Origin: Herbinix sp.
GTDB taxonomy: Bacteria; Bacillota; Clostridia; Lachnospirales; Lachnospiraceae
DNA: 64,000 bases
Assembly (NCBI GenBank): GCA_029256105.1
Contig: JAQSYO010000006.1
Coordinates: forward strand, 62,001 to 126,000
Direction: 5' to 3'
Under the pieces are notes generated by a model. It saw only the letters and a program-made list of their open reading frames with translations. It searched no databases and was not told the DNA's origin. Both the position numbers and the translations under genes were made by a program. Positions 17,735 to 24,849 of the stretch are shown here, in pieces (the stretch's first letter is position 1; the number at the start of each line of letters is the position of its first letter).

Positions 17735-18452
17735 TTTATTAACATTAGATAATCTATATGTCTCCTATGGTGGTATTCGAGCAGTAAAAGGAATAAGTCT
17801 TTCGGTACCAGAGGGTGAGATTGTAACCTTAATCGGAGCCAATGGTGCTGGTAAGAGTACCATCCTACGTGCGATCGCTGGATTAATCAAATTAGAAAGT
17901 GGTAAGATTACGTATCGTAATGAAGATATTACAGGCAGTCCAACCAATGTGATTGTAGAAAAAGGAATTACGTTGGTTCCAGAGGGACGTCGTGTGTTCC
18001 CTAATCTAACCGTTATCGAAAACCTTAAGATTGGTGGATATCTCAGGAAAGATAACTTAGATAATGATATTAATTGGGTATACAAGCTATTTCCAAGATT
18101 ACAGGAACGTTCCTGGCAGATGGCTGGAACTTTATCCGGTGGTGAACAACAGATGTTAGCCGTTGGCCGCGCTCTTATGAGTAAGCCAAAACTGATCATG
18201 ATGGATGAGCCTTCACTCGGTCTTGCTCCTATAATTGTGAATGATATCATGAATATTATTAAGACAGTTAACAAGGAAGGGGTAACCATCCTATTAGTAG
18301 AACAGAATGCTAACCTTGCTTTAAAAATAGCTCATTATGGCTATGTCTGTGAGACTGGTAATATTTCCATGGAGGGTAGCGGTATGGAGCTTCTGAATGA
18401 TGAGTCTGTAAAGGCAGCATACCTAGGAAAAGCTAGAAAAAATCATAAATAA
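17721..18452 (+). CDS. livF: Branched-chain amino acid ABC transporter ATPase
   Basis: A 243-residue ATPase with Walker A GANGAGKS, signature LSGGEQQMLAVGRAL, Walker B LIMMDEPSLGLAP and switch His in AHYGYV. The reading frame is open upstream to 17649, but the ATG at 17721 matches the family N-terminus (LLTLDNLYVSYG) and overlaps the livG stop, as expected for coupled translation. It is the last gene of the operon; a terminator follows at 18477-18538. Confidence 0.95.
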   Translation: MAKNNLLTLDNLYVSYGGIRAVKGISLSVPEGEIVTLIGANGAGKSTILRAIAGLIKLESGKITYRNEDITGSPTNVIVEKGITLVPEGRRVFPNLTVIENLKIGGYLRKDNLDNDINWVYKLFPRLQERSWQMAGTLSGGEQQMLAVGRALMSKPKLIMMDEPSLGLAPIIVNDIMNIIKTVNKEGVTILLVEQNANLALKIAHYGYVCETGNISMEGSGMELLNDESVKAAYLGKARKNHK

Positions 18453-18476
18453 ATATATTATAATATCTTAAACCAT

Positions 18477-18538
18477 AAATATGCTCCTATCATTGTAGAC
18501 AGTAGATGACAATACTGTAACTAAATAGGAGCATATTT
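18477..18538 (+). terminator. Terminator of the liv operon
   Basis: AAATATGCTCCTAT (18477-18490) pairs exactly with ATAGGAGCATATTT (18525-18538). The loop is long (34 bases), so the RNA may fold further inside. Confidence 0.7.
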
Positions 18539-18637
18539 GATTCAAATGTTTCATGACTAATTTTTTTATTATCGCATTGTGTATCTATTTGATAAATTAT
18601 ATTCCATTAATTAATTCCATCTAAATTGTCGTATAAA

Positions 18638-18681
18638 ATATAACTTGTTTCTTATTACGATATAACTTGTTTCTTATTTCG
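18638..18681. repeat. 22-bp tandem duplication
   Basis: Two adjacent 22-bp units, each starting ATATAACTTGTTTCTTATT and differing at one position, followed by a third partial copy. They lie upstream of the HsmA-like gene promoter. Confidence 0.7.
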
Positions 18682-18688
18682 ATATATA

Positions 18689-18717
18689 TTGACTTTATTA
18701 GACATTGGAATTATGAT
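18689..18717 (+). promoter_or_regulatory. Probable promoter of the HsmA-like gene
   Basis: TTGACT (18689-18694), 17 bp, TATGAT (18712-18717). The start codon is about 85 bp downstream, leaving a moderate leader. Confidence 0.55.
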
Positions 18718-18802
18718 TAAACTCTTATAATAAATCAATTTATGTAAGATATGATTTAGTAATACACATACTAAACGAAAGATTTTTAATTGAGGTGATA
18801 AT

Positions 18803-19171
18803 ATGTTGTTATATGCAGTAATAGCGATTACTTCTGCCCTTGTATTTTATACAATAGGTGTATGGAGTGAAAAGCTTCAAGGGAAATTAAAGACATGGCA
18901 TGCTGTGATATTTTGGCTTGGGTTTACCTTTGATACCATTGGTACGACCTTGATGGGCCGTCTTGCTAATGATGTATTAAAACTTAATCTCCATAGCATA
19001 ACAGGAGTTCTTGCAATTGTTTTAATGCTCTTTCATGCAATTTGGGCTACGATTGTTCTGGTTAAAAATAATGAACGGGTCAAAGAGAATTTTCATAAAT
19101 TTAGTATCATAGTTTGGATTATTTGGTTAATCCCGTTTGTATCCGGTATGATTTATGGAATGTCAAGATAA
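18803..19171 (+). CDS. HsmA-like / TIGR03987-type four-helix membrane protein
   Basis: A 122-residue protein with four hydrophobic segments (about 3-20, 32-52, 63-85 and 99-118). Histidines lie in or near helices 2 and 3 (TWHAVIFW, LHSITGVLAIVLMLFHAIW), which resembles heme- or cation-binding four-helix families. It looks like the TIGR03987/HsmA family of unknown function. GAGGTGATA precedes the ATG. It is a single gene between its own promoter and a very strong hairpin. Confidence 0.65.
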   Translation: MLLYAVIAITSALVFYTIGVWSEKLQGKLKTWHAVIFWLGFTFDTIGTTLMGRLANDVLKLNLHSITGVLAIVLMLFHAIWATIVLVKNNERVKENFHKFSIIVWIIWLIPFVSGMIYGMSR

Positions 19172-19184
19172 CGAAGCTACCATG

Positions 19185-19238
19185 AAAGGAGGAGCAGCAC
19201 AAATGTTATTTTTTCAACATTTGTGCTGCTCCTCCTTT
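19185..19238. terminator. Perfect 23-bp hairpin after the HsmA-like gene
   Basis: The arms at 19185-19207 and 19216-19238 are exact complements around an 8-base loop (ATTTTTTC). The left arm begins AAAGGAGGAGCAGC and the right ends GCTGCTCCTCCTTT. There is little U-tract after the stem, so it may act as an mRNA stabiliser or bidirectional barrier as well as a terminator. Confidence 0.7.
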
Positions 19239-19283
19239 ACATCGTACCTTCTTATTTGAGATAAGTTACTATATTGAGTTCTG

Positions 19284-19415
19284 TCACAATGTACTGTTGA
19301 TATTTATAATAGTTAAGCAGTGCTTACTGCTCTTTTTCCATATACGCCACCCTGTAAAAACAAAAAATAATCCTAATAGTATAACAAATATTAATTCAAA
19401 CATATAAGATCCCAT
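19284..19415 (-). CDS. Possible small single-helix membrane protein (43 residues)
   Basis: An ATG at 19413-19415 opens a 43-codon frame ending in TGA at 19284. The product has one strong hydrophobic helix (MFELIFVILLGLFFVFTGW, preceded by four residues) followed by a basic stretch RIWKKSSKH. The gene lies 21 bp after the nitroreductase stop on the same strand. No good Shine-Dalgarno is seen before the first ATG; a second ATG four codons in has a GGGA. It could be a genuine small membrane protein or chance. Confidence 0.35.
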   Translation of the reverse strand: MGSYMFELIFVILLGLFFVFTGWRIWKKSSKHCLTIININSTL

Positions 19416-19436
19416 TTTTAACCATAAATTAGAATG

Positions 19437-19955
19437 TTACATTGTTTCGTATGATACAGTCTGACTCAGTGGTAGGCGTGTCTTACTATGTCTATCCGGA
19501 GACTCAACTTTTCCGTCCCCATATCCAATTACCAGAATATTAATCGGCTCCAGTTGATCTGGTATATTAAATTCCATCCGAAGGATTTCCGGTTTAAAAT
19601 AGCAAACCCATACGGAGTTTAATCCTAAATCGGTAGCCGCCATCATCATATGGTCAGTTACAATACTTGCATCAATATCGGTAAGTTTTCTACCATCAAA
19701 GGGTCTGGTCCAGGTTTTATTTTTATCGCAACAAACTATAATTGCTAGTTGGGCTCCATATAGGTTCGCACTTTTACTAAGTTTATTTAATCCTTCGCTT
19801 TCCTGAACTACAATTAATCTCTGTGGTTGTGTATTTGCTCCAGTTGGTGCTACCTGCGCTGCTTCCAGAATAATATCCAACTTCTCCTTTTCTACCTTTT
19901 TGTTTTGGTAACTACGGCAGGAATATCTCTTTTTTGCAAGTTCAATAAAACTCAT
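19437..19955 (-). CDS. Nitroreductase-family FMN protein
   Basis: A 172-residue protein of the nitroreductase fold: the N-terminal phosphate-binding motif (R-Y-S-C-R-S-Y at about 10-16), the PTGANTQPQRLIVV motif at 37-50, and the glycine-rich C-terminal GYGDG. At this length it belongs to the short NADH-dependent group related to FMN reductases. The substrate is unknown. It is probably monocistronic, possibly with the small membrane frame downstream. The start is well supported by GGAAGGGAAG upstream. Confidence 0.88.
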   Translation of the reverse strand: MSFIELAKKRYSCRSYQNKKVEKEKLDIILEAAQVAPTGANTQPQRLIVVQESEGLNKLSKSANLYGAQLAIIVCCDKNKTWTRPFDGRKLTDIDASIVTDHMMMAATDLGLNSVWVCYFKPEILRMEFNIPDQLEPINILVIGYGDGKVESPDRHSKTRLPLSQTVSYETM

Positions 19956-20092
19956 ATATGCTACTTCCCTTCCTAATAAATATTTTTAAACCCGATTAAT
20001 AAGCTATAGATTTCTTTCTATGTTATCATTTTATCACTGATTTTAATAATTGCAAGAATGTAATCCTATTTACATTTTATGGTATCTATGAT

Positions 20093-20136
20093 AAACTAGA
20101 GAAACGAATTGTTAAACCAATTCGTTTCTCTAGTTT
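20093..20136. repeat. Perfect 19-bp inverted repeat in a divergent promoter region
   Basis: AAACTAGAGAAACGAATTG (20093-20111) and its exact complement (20118-20136) around a 6-base loop. It lies between the divergent nitroreductase and Ig-like genes. Neither strand has a U-tract after it, so it is not a normal terminator; a 5' leader hairpin or operator is more likely. Confidence 0.6.
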
Positions 20137-20199
20137 AAAGTTTGCTGTCAGCTATAAGCTGAACATCTATTCCTCACATTCATTGAATGGAGGATTCTT

Positions 20200-21207
20200 A
20201 TGTCACACATGAAAAAAGTCTTATTATCTATTTTATTATGTCTCACACTAACCACTCTATTTATACCAACTCAATCAGCTTCCGCTCTTACCTCTGATCC
20301 CTTCCCATTTGTCATACTCTCACAGTATAAGGCTGTTGCCGATATAGGGGATGAAATTTACATTTTCGCAATTACCTCTAATGGCAAAGCTGCATCCTGG
20401 AAAAGCAGTGATTCTAAAATTGCTTCTGTTAATACTTATGGAATCATAACTGCAAAGAAAGCTGGTAAAGCGTTAATCACAGCAAAAATTAAAAATGCAG
20501 AAGCATCCTGTATTATCACTGTGAACAAGACAAAAGTAGTAATTAGCGCTACCAGCGCATCCATTGAGCGTGGTGAAAAATTAAAATTGACTGCTACAAC
20601 CTCAAACAACTCAGAGGTCACCTGGAAATCTAGTAAAAAAAGTATTGCCATCATTGACGAGTATGGAACAATTACCGGAATAAAACCTGGGGAAAGTATC
20701 ATTACAACTACAGCGGACGGAACAAGTGTAACCTGTACTCTCACCGTGAAAACTCCTACGATACGTCTGAATAAAACTTCTATCAAATTATATCGGAGTC
20801 AAACGATGAAACTTTCTGCAACCGTATCTTCTAATGTAAATCCCACGTGGAAAACAAACAAAAAAAGTGTCGCGCATGTCGATGAAACAGGTACGATAAC
20901 CGCACAAAAAAATGGAATTGCTATTATTACCGCTACCGTCGATGGTGTGTCAAAAACCTGTGAAGTCACAGTTCTTAAACCTGATATTAAGTTAAGTGCG
21001 ACAGAACTTAGTTTAAAAAAGGGAACTACTACCTTAATCAGCGCAACTGTATCTTCTAATAATACTCCTGTTTGGTCTACCAGTAATTCAAATGTAGTCT
21101 TAATCAATCCAAAAGGAGAAATTACCGCATTAAAAAAAGGGACTGCTTATGTTTATGCTATGGAAGATGGAACAAAGGAGCGATGTACAATTACTGTAAC
21201 TGAATAA
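20200..21207 (+). CDS. Secreted protein of four bacterial Ig-like (BIG2) domains
   Basis: A 335-residue protein with a signal peptide (hydrophobic core about 6-20, ending near TQSASA). It has four tandem BIG2 domains at about 33-113, 115-185, 187-260 and 262-335. Each ends in the pattern G.I(I/T)(A/G).K.G.(A/S).I.A......C.(I/V)TV, and each has a V.WK(S/T)(S/N) motif. No catalytic domain or surface anchor is visible, so it may be a free adhesin, a matrix protein or a wall-binding module. GGAGG lies 7 bases before the ATG at 20200. A minisatellite follows it. Confidence 0.9.
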   Translation: MSHMKKVLLSILLCLTLTTLFIPTQSASALTSDPFPFVILSQYKAVADIGDEIYIFAITSNGKAASWKSSDSKIASVNTYGIITAKKAGKALITAKIKNAEASCIITVNKTKVVISATSASIERGEKLKLTATTSNNSEVTWKSSKKSIAIIDEYGTITGIKPGESIITTTADGTSVTCTLTVKTPTIRLNKTSIKLYRSQTMKLSATVSSNVNPTWKTNKKSVAHVDETGTITAQKNGIAIITATVDGVSKTCEVTVLKPDIKLSATELSLKKGTTTLISATVSSNNTPVWSTSNSNVVLINPKGEITALKKGTAYVYAMEDGTKERCTITVTE

Positions 21208-21241
21208 TATCTCGTGTGAGGAATAGATACAGCAAACTTTT

Positions 21242-21376
21242 ATGATATTTTCTTATTCAATTGCCCAAGGAGGTACTCCTGACCCAAGCACTGTAGCTGG
21301 TCCTATACTATTAATTGGACCTGAATTTTTGGTTGTACCTGTATTATTGACTGTCCTGTACTATTGGCTGTCCTGA
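21242..21376 (+). pseudogene. Possible remnant of a G-P-x-x-L-x hexapeptide-repeat gene
   Basis: A 44-codon open frame from ATG 21242 to TGA 21374-21376. It reads through AQGGTPDPSTVAGP and then three GP/VP hexapeptides before losing frame in the first 17-bp units. There is no ribosome binding site. It looks like the tail of a decayed repeat protein rather than a functional gene. It is in a different frame from the Ig-like gene upstream. Confidence 0.3.
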
Positions 21377-21539
21377 ACTATTGGCTATCCTGTACTTTTG
21401 GCTATCCTGTACTTTTGGCTGTCTTGTACTTTTGGCTGTCCTGTGTTATTGGCTATCCTGTACTTTTGGCTGTCCTGTGTTATTGGCTATCCTGTACTTT
21501 TGGCTATCCTGTACTTTGGGCTGTCCTGTACTTCTGATT
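21299..21539 (+). repeat. Minisatellite: three 18-bp units then eleven 17-bp units
   Basis: Units A-C (21299-21316, 21317-21334, 21335-21352) are 18 bp. Eleven 17-bp units follow from 21353 to 21539, with consensus (G/A)TCCTGTACTTTTGGCT. The first 17-bp unit equals the 18-bp form with one base missing near its start. In frame, the 18-bp units read GPILLI, GPEFLV and VPVLLT, so the array seems to have begun as a coding hexapeptide repeat and then expanded in a frame-breaking 17-bp form. Confidence 0.9.
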
Positions 21540-21553
21540 ATTAATACTGATAT

Positions 21554-22876
21554 TTATATTATCTTATAATTCAACCGACTACCGAGCCTGTTGAGAATTT
21601 CATTGGTGATTGTTCCGCATTGCTCAGCGAAATCTTCGCAGCGTATTTGTTCGTCACCATCCTGCCCAATTAATGTTACAACGTCATTTGGTGTAACTGC
21701 TTCAATATCAGTAACATCAATCATTAATTGATCCATACAGATCCGTCCGATGATAGGTGCTTTCTTAGAATGAATTAATACATAAGAATCCTTTTTAAAT
21801 AAATTTCTCTGAATCCCATCGGCATATCCAATTGTCACTACCGCGATCTTCATAGTTGCAATCGTTGTAAAAGCTCTCCCATAACTCACGCTTTCGCCAG
21901 GAGCAATTTGCTTTACCATAGCAACTCTAGCTTTGACGGATAATACCGGTTGTAAATCTACCTCCGAACGAACCATTTCATTACTACTTAATACTCCATA
22001 TAATGCTATTCCTGCACGTGCATAATCACATGGTAAGTCAGGATAATTTAAGATTCCATAACTAGCTTGGATATGCAGCTTTCCGGTTGGGTATCCCTTA
22101 TCCTGTAGATACGAAGTTGTTTCAAAAAAACGCTCTATTTGTAATTTTGTATAAATTACATCTTCTTCGGTGAGACTATCTGATGCACTTAGGTGAGAGA
22201 AAATACCCTCGAACATCAAATTCTTACATTCATAAATGCGCTCAATTTCCGAAATATTGAAAGAATCAATACCTAATCTGTGCATTCCTGTATCAAGCTT
22301 GACATGTACACTGATTTTTTTGCCGCTTTCGTTTAAGGCTTCTGCATATGTATAATCAATGATTGTTTGTGTAAGACGATACCGCACTAGGCAAGAAGCA
22401 TCTTTGGGATTCGTATAGCCAAGAATAAGTATTGTACCTTTAATTCCATTCTTGCGAAGATGTATCCCTTCCGCCAGGGTGGCAACCGCAAACGCATGAA
22501 TTCCTACGCTATTTAAAGCCTTTGACACAGCAATATCCCCGTGTCCATAAGCATTTGATTTCACTACCGCCATCAGATCACATTGCTCTGGCAAAAACTC
22601 CTGCAACACTTTTGCATTATGCTGTAGTGCAGATAAATCGATTTCCACCCATGCTCGGCTATCCGGTGATGGGGTTGGCGGTTTTACCTTAGCCCACAAA
22701 GACACAATAATCCATGCTGTTATAAAGCAAATCAAACTTACTGCGAGATAATGAAGAATACTATTGCTAATCAAAGGCTTAGATAATCCTGTCAGCTTTG
22801 CAATACCGCAAACTAATAAAAATGCTGCGATTAACCGAAATAGATCCCATGCTGCATATCGTTTTGATGAAACCAC
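21554..22876 (-). CDS. vanT: VanT-type serine/alanine racemase with a deleted N-terminal membrane domain
   Basis: 440 residues. The C-terminal part (from about 70) is a complete PLP-dependent alanine-racemase fold: PLP lysine in VVKSNAYGHG (Lys106), catalytic Tyr in VSYGRAF, plus YARAGIALYG, IGYADG and GRICMDQLMIDVT. VanT enzymes supply D-serine and are normally about 700 residues, with a ten-helix acyltransferase-3-like domain. Here only the first helix (WDLFRLIAAFLLV) and one more helix (about 40-62) remain, joined directly to the racemase. The GTG at 22876 is chosen because GGAGGTGG sits five bases before it, inside the vanXY stop region; a TTG at 22891 is less likely. It is the last gene of the resistance operon. 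Confidence 0.9.
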   Translation of the reverse strand: MVSSKRYAAWDLFRLIAAFLLVCGIAKLTGLSKPLISNSILHYLAVSLICFITAWIIVSLWAKVKPPTPSPDSRAWVEIDLSALQHNAKVLQEFLPEQCDLMAVVKSNAYGHGDIAVSKALNSVGIHAFAVATLAEGIHLRKNGIKGTILILGYTNPKDASCLVRYRLTQTIIDYTYAEALNESGKKISVHVKLDTGMHRLGIDSFNISEIERIYECKNLMFEGIFSHLSASDSLTEEDVIYTKLQIERFFETTSYLQDKGYPTGKLHIQASYGILNYPDLPCDYARAGIALYGVLSSNEMVRSEVDLQPVLSVKARVAMVKQIAPGESVSYGRAFTTIATMKIAVVTIGYADGIQRNLFKKDSYVLIHSKKAPIIGRICMDQLMIDVTDIEAVTPNDVVTLIGQDGDEQIRCEDFAEQCGTITNEILNRLGSRLNYKII

Positions 22877-22878
22877 AA

Positions 22879-23640
22879 TTACCACCTCCAAAGTGTAATA
22901 ATAAAACCATCAACATTGTTGCCAGATACTTGATAGCTGTCATTTTCCGGTAGTTCAATTGGCATCTTATCAAGGTCGGCACTTACATAAAACACTTCAA
23001 TATCTTTGGTATTTTCTTTGATATGGAGATGTTTCCCCTCATAGGGATACGCTTTAATATAAGCGATATATTCTTCAAGGCAAAGTCGATTATCTTGCAT
23101 GATTTGAGCATGGGGGTAACCTACATAACGAAAATGCCAGGGCTCATGGGATATACCCGTGATGGTTTCTTTTCCTTTCCCATACCGTTCTACAAATCCG
23201 TATTTTGCAGCTTTTTTACGAAACTCACCACATATCCCAGTATAGATAAATTCCGGGCGAAGGAAATCAATCTCCTCTGAATATTTGCCTAAATCAATTG
23301 CAAGACCTGTCTGATGCTCACTTTGATCCGGTAGGGCAACATATTGTTTGGTAAATGTGCTACCGTTTTCTAATAGTGAGTCGTTAAATATTTTTTCTTG
23401 TTCCTGTCTCGTTCGGTATCCACTGATCGGTATAATTTCATTGTTACCTCCAATGGACTGAAGTAATTGTGACAGTAAGGTGGCCGTTGTTGCTTCCAAC
23501 AAGATATCTTTTTGTTCTAAATTAACAGGAACCAGCCGTATAGGATGATAAGTGTTATGTTCCCTAAGAGGATGTTCCTGATTTACAAGGAGTAAATGGC
23601 CTTTATAAACCTCTGTTTTATCTAATATAACCGTTCTCAT
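22879..23640 (-). CDS. vanXY: VanXY-type D,D-dipeptidase/D,D-carboxypeptidase
   Basis: A 253-residue zinc peptidase without signal peptide, hence cytoplasmic. The VanY/VanX zinc site is intact: GYRTRQEQ, EHQTGLAIDLG (His and Asp ligands) and EPWHFRYVG (catalytic Glu and His ligand). It has the roughly 60-residue C-terminal extension found in VanXY of vanC and vanG clusters. It removes D-Ala-D-Ala and pentapeptide ends, leaving D-Ser-terminated precursors. Its ATG overlaps the vanG stop (ATGA), and its last codons carry the ribosome binding site of vanT. Confidence 0.92.
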   Translation of the reverse strand: MRTVILDKTEVYKGHLLLVNQEHPLREHNTYHPIRLVPVNLEQKDILLEATTATLLSQLLQSIGGNNEIIPISGYRTRQEQEKIFNDSLLENGSTFTKQYVALPDQSEHQTGLAIDLGKYSEEIDFLRPEFIYTGICGEFRKKAAKYGFVERYGKGKETITGISHEPWHFRYVGYPHAQIMQDNRLCLEEYIAYIKAYPYEGKHLHIKENTKDIEVFYVSADLDKMPIELPENDSYQVSGNNVDGFIITLWRW

Positions 23641-24689
23641 CCATCCAACCCTAATTGAATTAGTTTGTCCACAAGCTCCGGAAACTGCAATCCAATTCCT
23701 TTCATCATGTTTGGATAACGGCTATGAGAGGTAAATCCAGGTATGGTATTTACCTCATTAAAAACAATTTCTTGGTTTGGCGTTAAAAACATATCCACTC
23801 TTGCTAAGCCTGTGCAACCAAGTGCACGATATATAATTTCTGCTGTCTTCTTAATTCGTATTGCAGTATCTGAATCAATTCTCGCTGGTACATGTATTTG
23901 TGAACTTTTTAAAGTGTATTTCTCTGTATAATCAAAAAATCCATCAGTTAATTCAATTTCATCTACCTCACCAATCGTCAGCTCTTGATTTCCGAATACC
24001 GCGCATCCTACTTCAAAACCATTGATATTTTCTTCAATAATAACTTGGTCATCGTGGAGAAATGCATTCCTAACCGCTTCCGCCAGTTGCTCCTTTTCAT
24101 ACACCTTTGTGATACCAAAGGAGGATCCTGCTTTCATCGGCTTTACAAATAACGGGTAGGATAGCCGCTCTGTGCGTTTAATGATTTCATGATCTGGAAG
24201 GAGCTTGTCAAATGTCACACCCACAGGCGTCACAATTCCCGCCTGTGAGACCAATTTATGAGCTCTGTCTTTATCCATGCATAGTGAGGATGCAAGTGTA
24301 CCGCAACCTACAATTGGTATACCTGCTAATTCCAGAACACCCTGAACAGTACCATCCTCCCCATTTTTACCATGTAATACCGGAAAAGCAATATCAATTC
24401 TGGTTTCTTTCACTCCATCCTTATCAAACTCAATTATTTTATTTGAATTTCTATTTGATGAAATTACAACAGGAATGCACAGTGCTTCCTTCGTATACCA
24501 TAAATTCGTTGGAATGCTTGCGATATCCCCATAATAGCGGTACCAACTACCTTCTTTTGTAATAGCGATTAATATAGGTTCATACTTCTCATAATTTATA
24601 TTTGTAATAACCGAATAAGCCGATTGTAGCGATACCTCATATTCCGTAGAGCAACCACCAAAAATAATAGCAACCTTTTTCTTTTCCAT
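23637..24689 (-). CDS. vanG: VanG-type D-alanine:D-serine ligase
   Basis: A 350-residue ATP-grasp ligase. Visible motifs: FGGCSTEYEVSLQSAYSV at the N-terminus, PVLHGKNGEDGTVQG, FVKPMKAGSSFGITK, and FDYTEKYTLKSSQIHVPARI in the omega-loop region, which is close to VanG-type ligases, then VFNEVNTIPGFT. It makes D-Ala-D-Ser for cell-wall precursors with low vancomycin affinity. D-Ser specificity is inferred from family and from the VanT and VanXY neighbours. An in-frame ATG five codons upstream (24704) is less likely because GGAG lies nine bases before the ATG at 24689. Confidence 0.92.
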   Translation of the reverse strand: MEKKKVAIIFGGCSTEYEVSLQSAYSVITNINYEKYEPILIAITKEGSWYRYYGDIASIPTNLWYTKEALCIPVVISSNRNSNKIIEFDKDGVKETRIDIAFPVLHGKNGEDGTVQGVLELAGIPIVGCGTLASSLCMDKDRAHKLVSQAGIVTPVGVTFDKLLPDHEIIKRTERLSYPLFVKPMKAGSSFGITKVYEKEQLAEAVRNAFLHDDQVIIEENINGFEVGCAVFGNQELTIGEVDEIELTDGFFDYTEKYTLKSSQIHVPARIDSDTAIRIKKTAEIIYRALGCTGLARVDMFLTPNQEIVFNEVNTIPGFTSHSRYPNMMKGIGLQFPELVDKLIQLGLDG

Positions 24690-24738
24690 AATTTCAATCT
24701 CCATTTCCTATCACTATATATTTGTCTTCGAAGTAACA

Positions 24739-24793
24739 AAAGAGCATTTTCCTCTTCGATATTAAAATCATACCAAAGTGAAAAATGCTCTTT
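24739..24793 (-). terminator. Terminator/attenuator between vanS and vanG
   Basis: AAAGAGCATTTT (24739-24750) pairs exactly with AAAATGCTCTTT (24782-24793). On the minus strand it is followed by TTTTGTTACTT. It would end the vanRS transcript and separate the regulatory genes from the resistance genes, which therefore need their own promoter in 24705-24740 or read-through. Confidence 0.65.
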
Positions 24794-24849
24794 CTTCGTT
24801 TTTATGAAACGAAAATCTATTTATTTATGATGAAATTCTTACGATTTTC

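Larger units (their letters stand above)
18453..18802. other. Intergenic region between livF and the HsmA-like gene
   Basis: 350 bp holding the liv terminator (18477-18538), a 22-bp tandem duplication (18638-18681) and a likely promoter at 18689-18717. No coding frame is convincing. Confidence 0.5.

Noticed and set aside
17765-18289. Long antisense open frame (174 codons) across livF
   Set aside because: It runs opposite to a well-supported ATPase gene and has the composition expected of a shadow frame; no family motif.
9276-18452. GtrA-YfhO-GtrB set and liv genes as one system
   Set aside because: A terminator at 13328-13362 and a separate promoter at 13454-13482 divide them, and the functions are unrelated.
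21381-21569. 62-codon hydrophobic, Cys-rich open frame inside the 17-bp array
   Set aside because: Its length comes from the array being stop-poor in that frame; there is no ribosome binding site, and the 17-bp unit shifts frame each time.
22877-22891. TTG at 22891 as the vanT start
   Set aside because: GGAGGTGG is ideally placed for the GTG at 22876, and the upstream codons overlap the vanXY coding end.
24212-24562. Antisense open frame of 116 codons across vanG
   Set aside because: A shadow of the ligase gene, with no ribosome binding site or recognisable motif.
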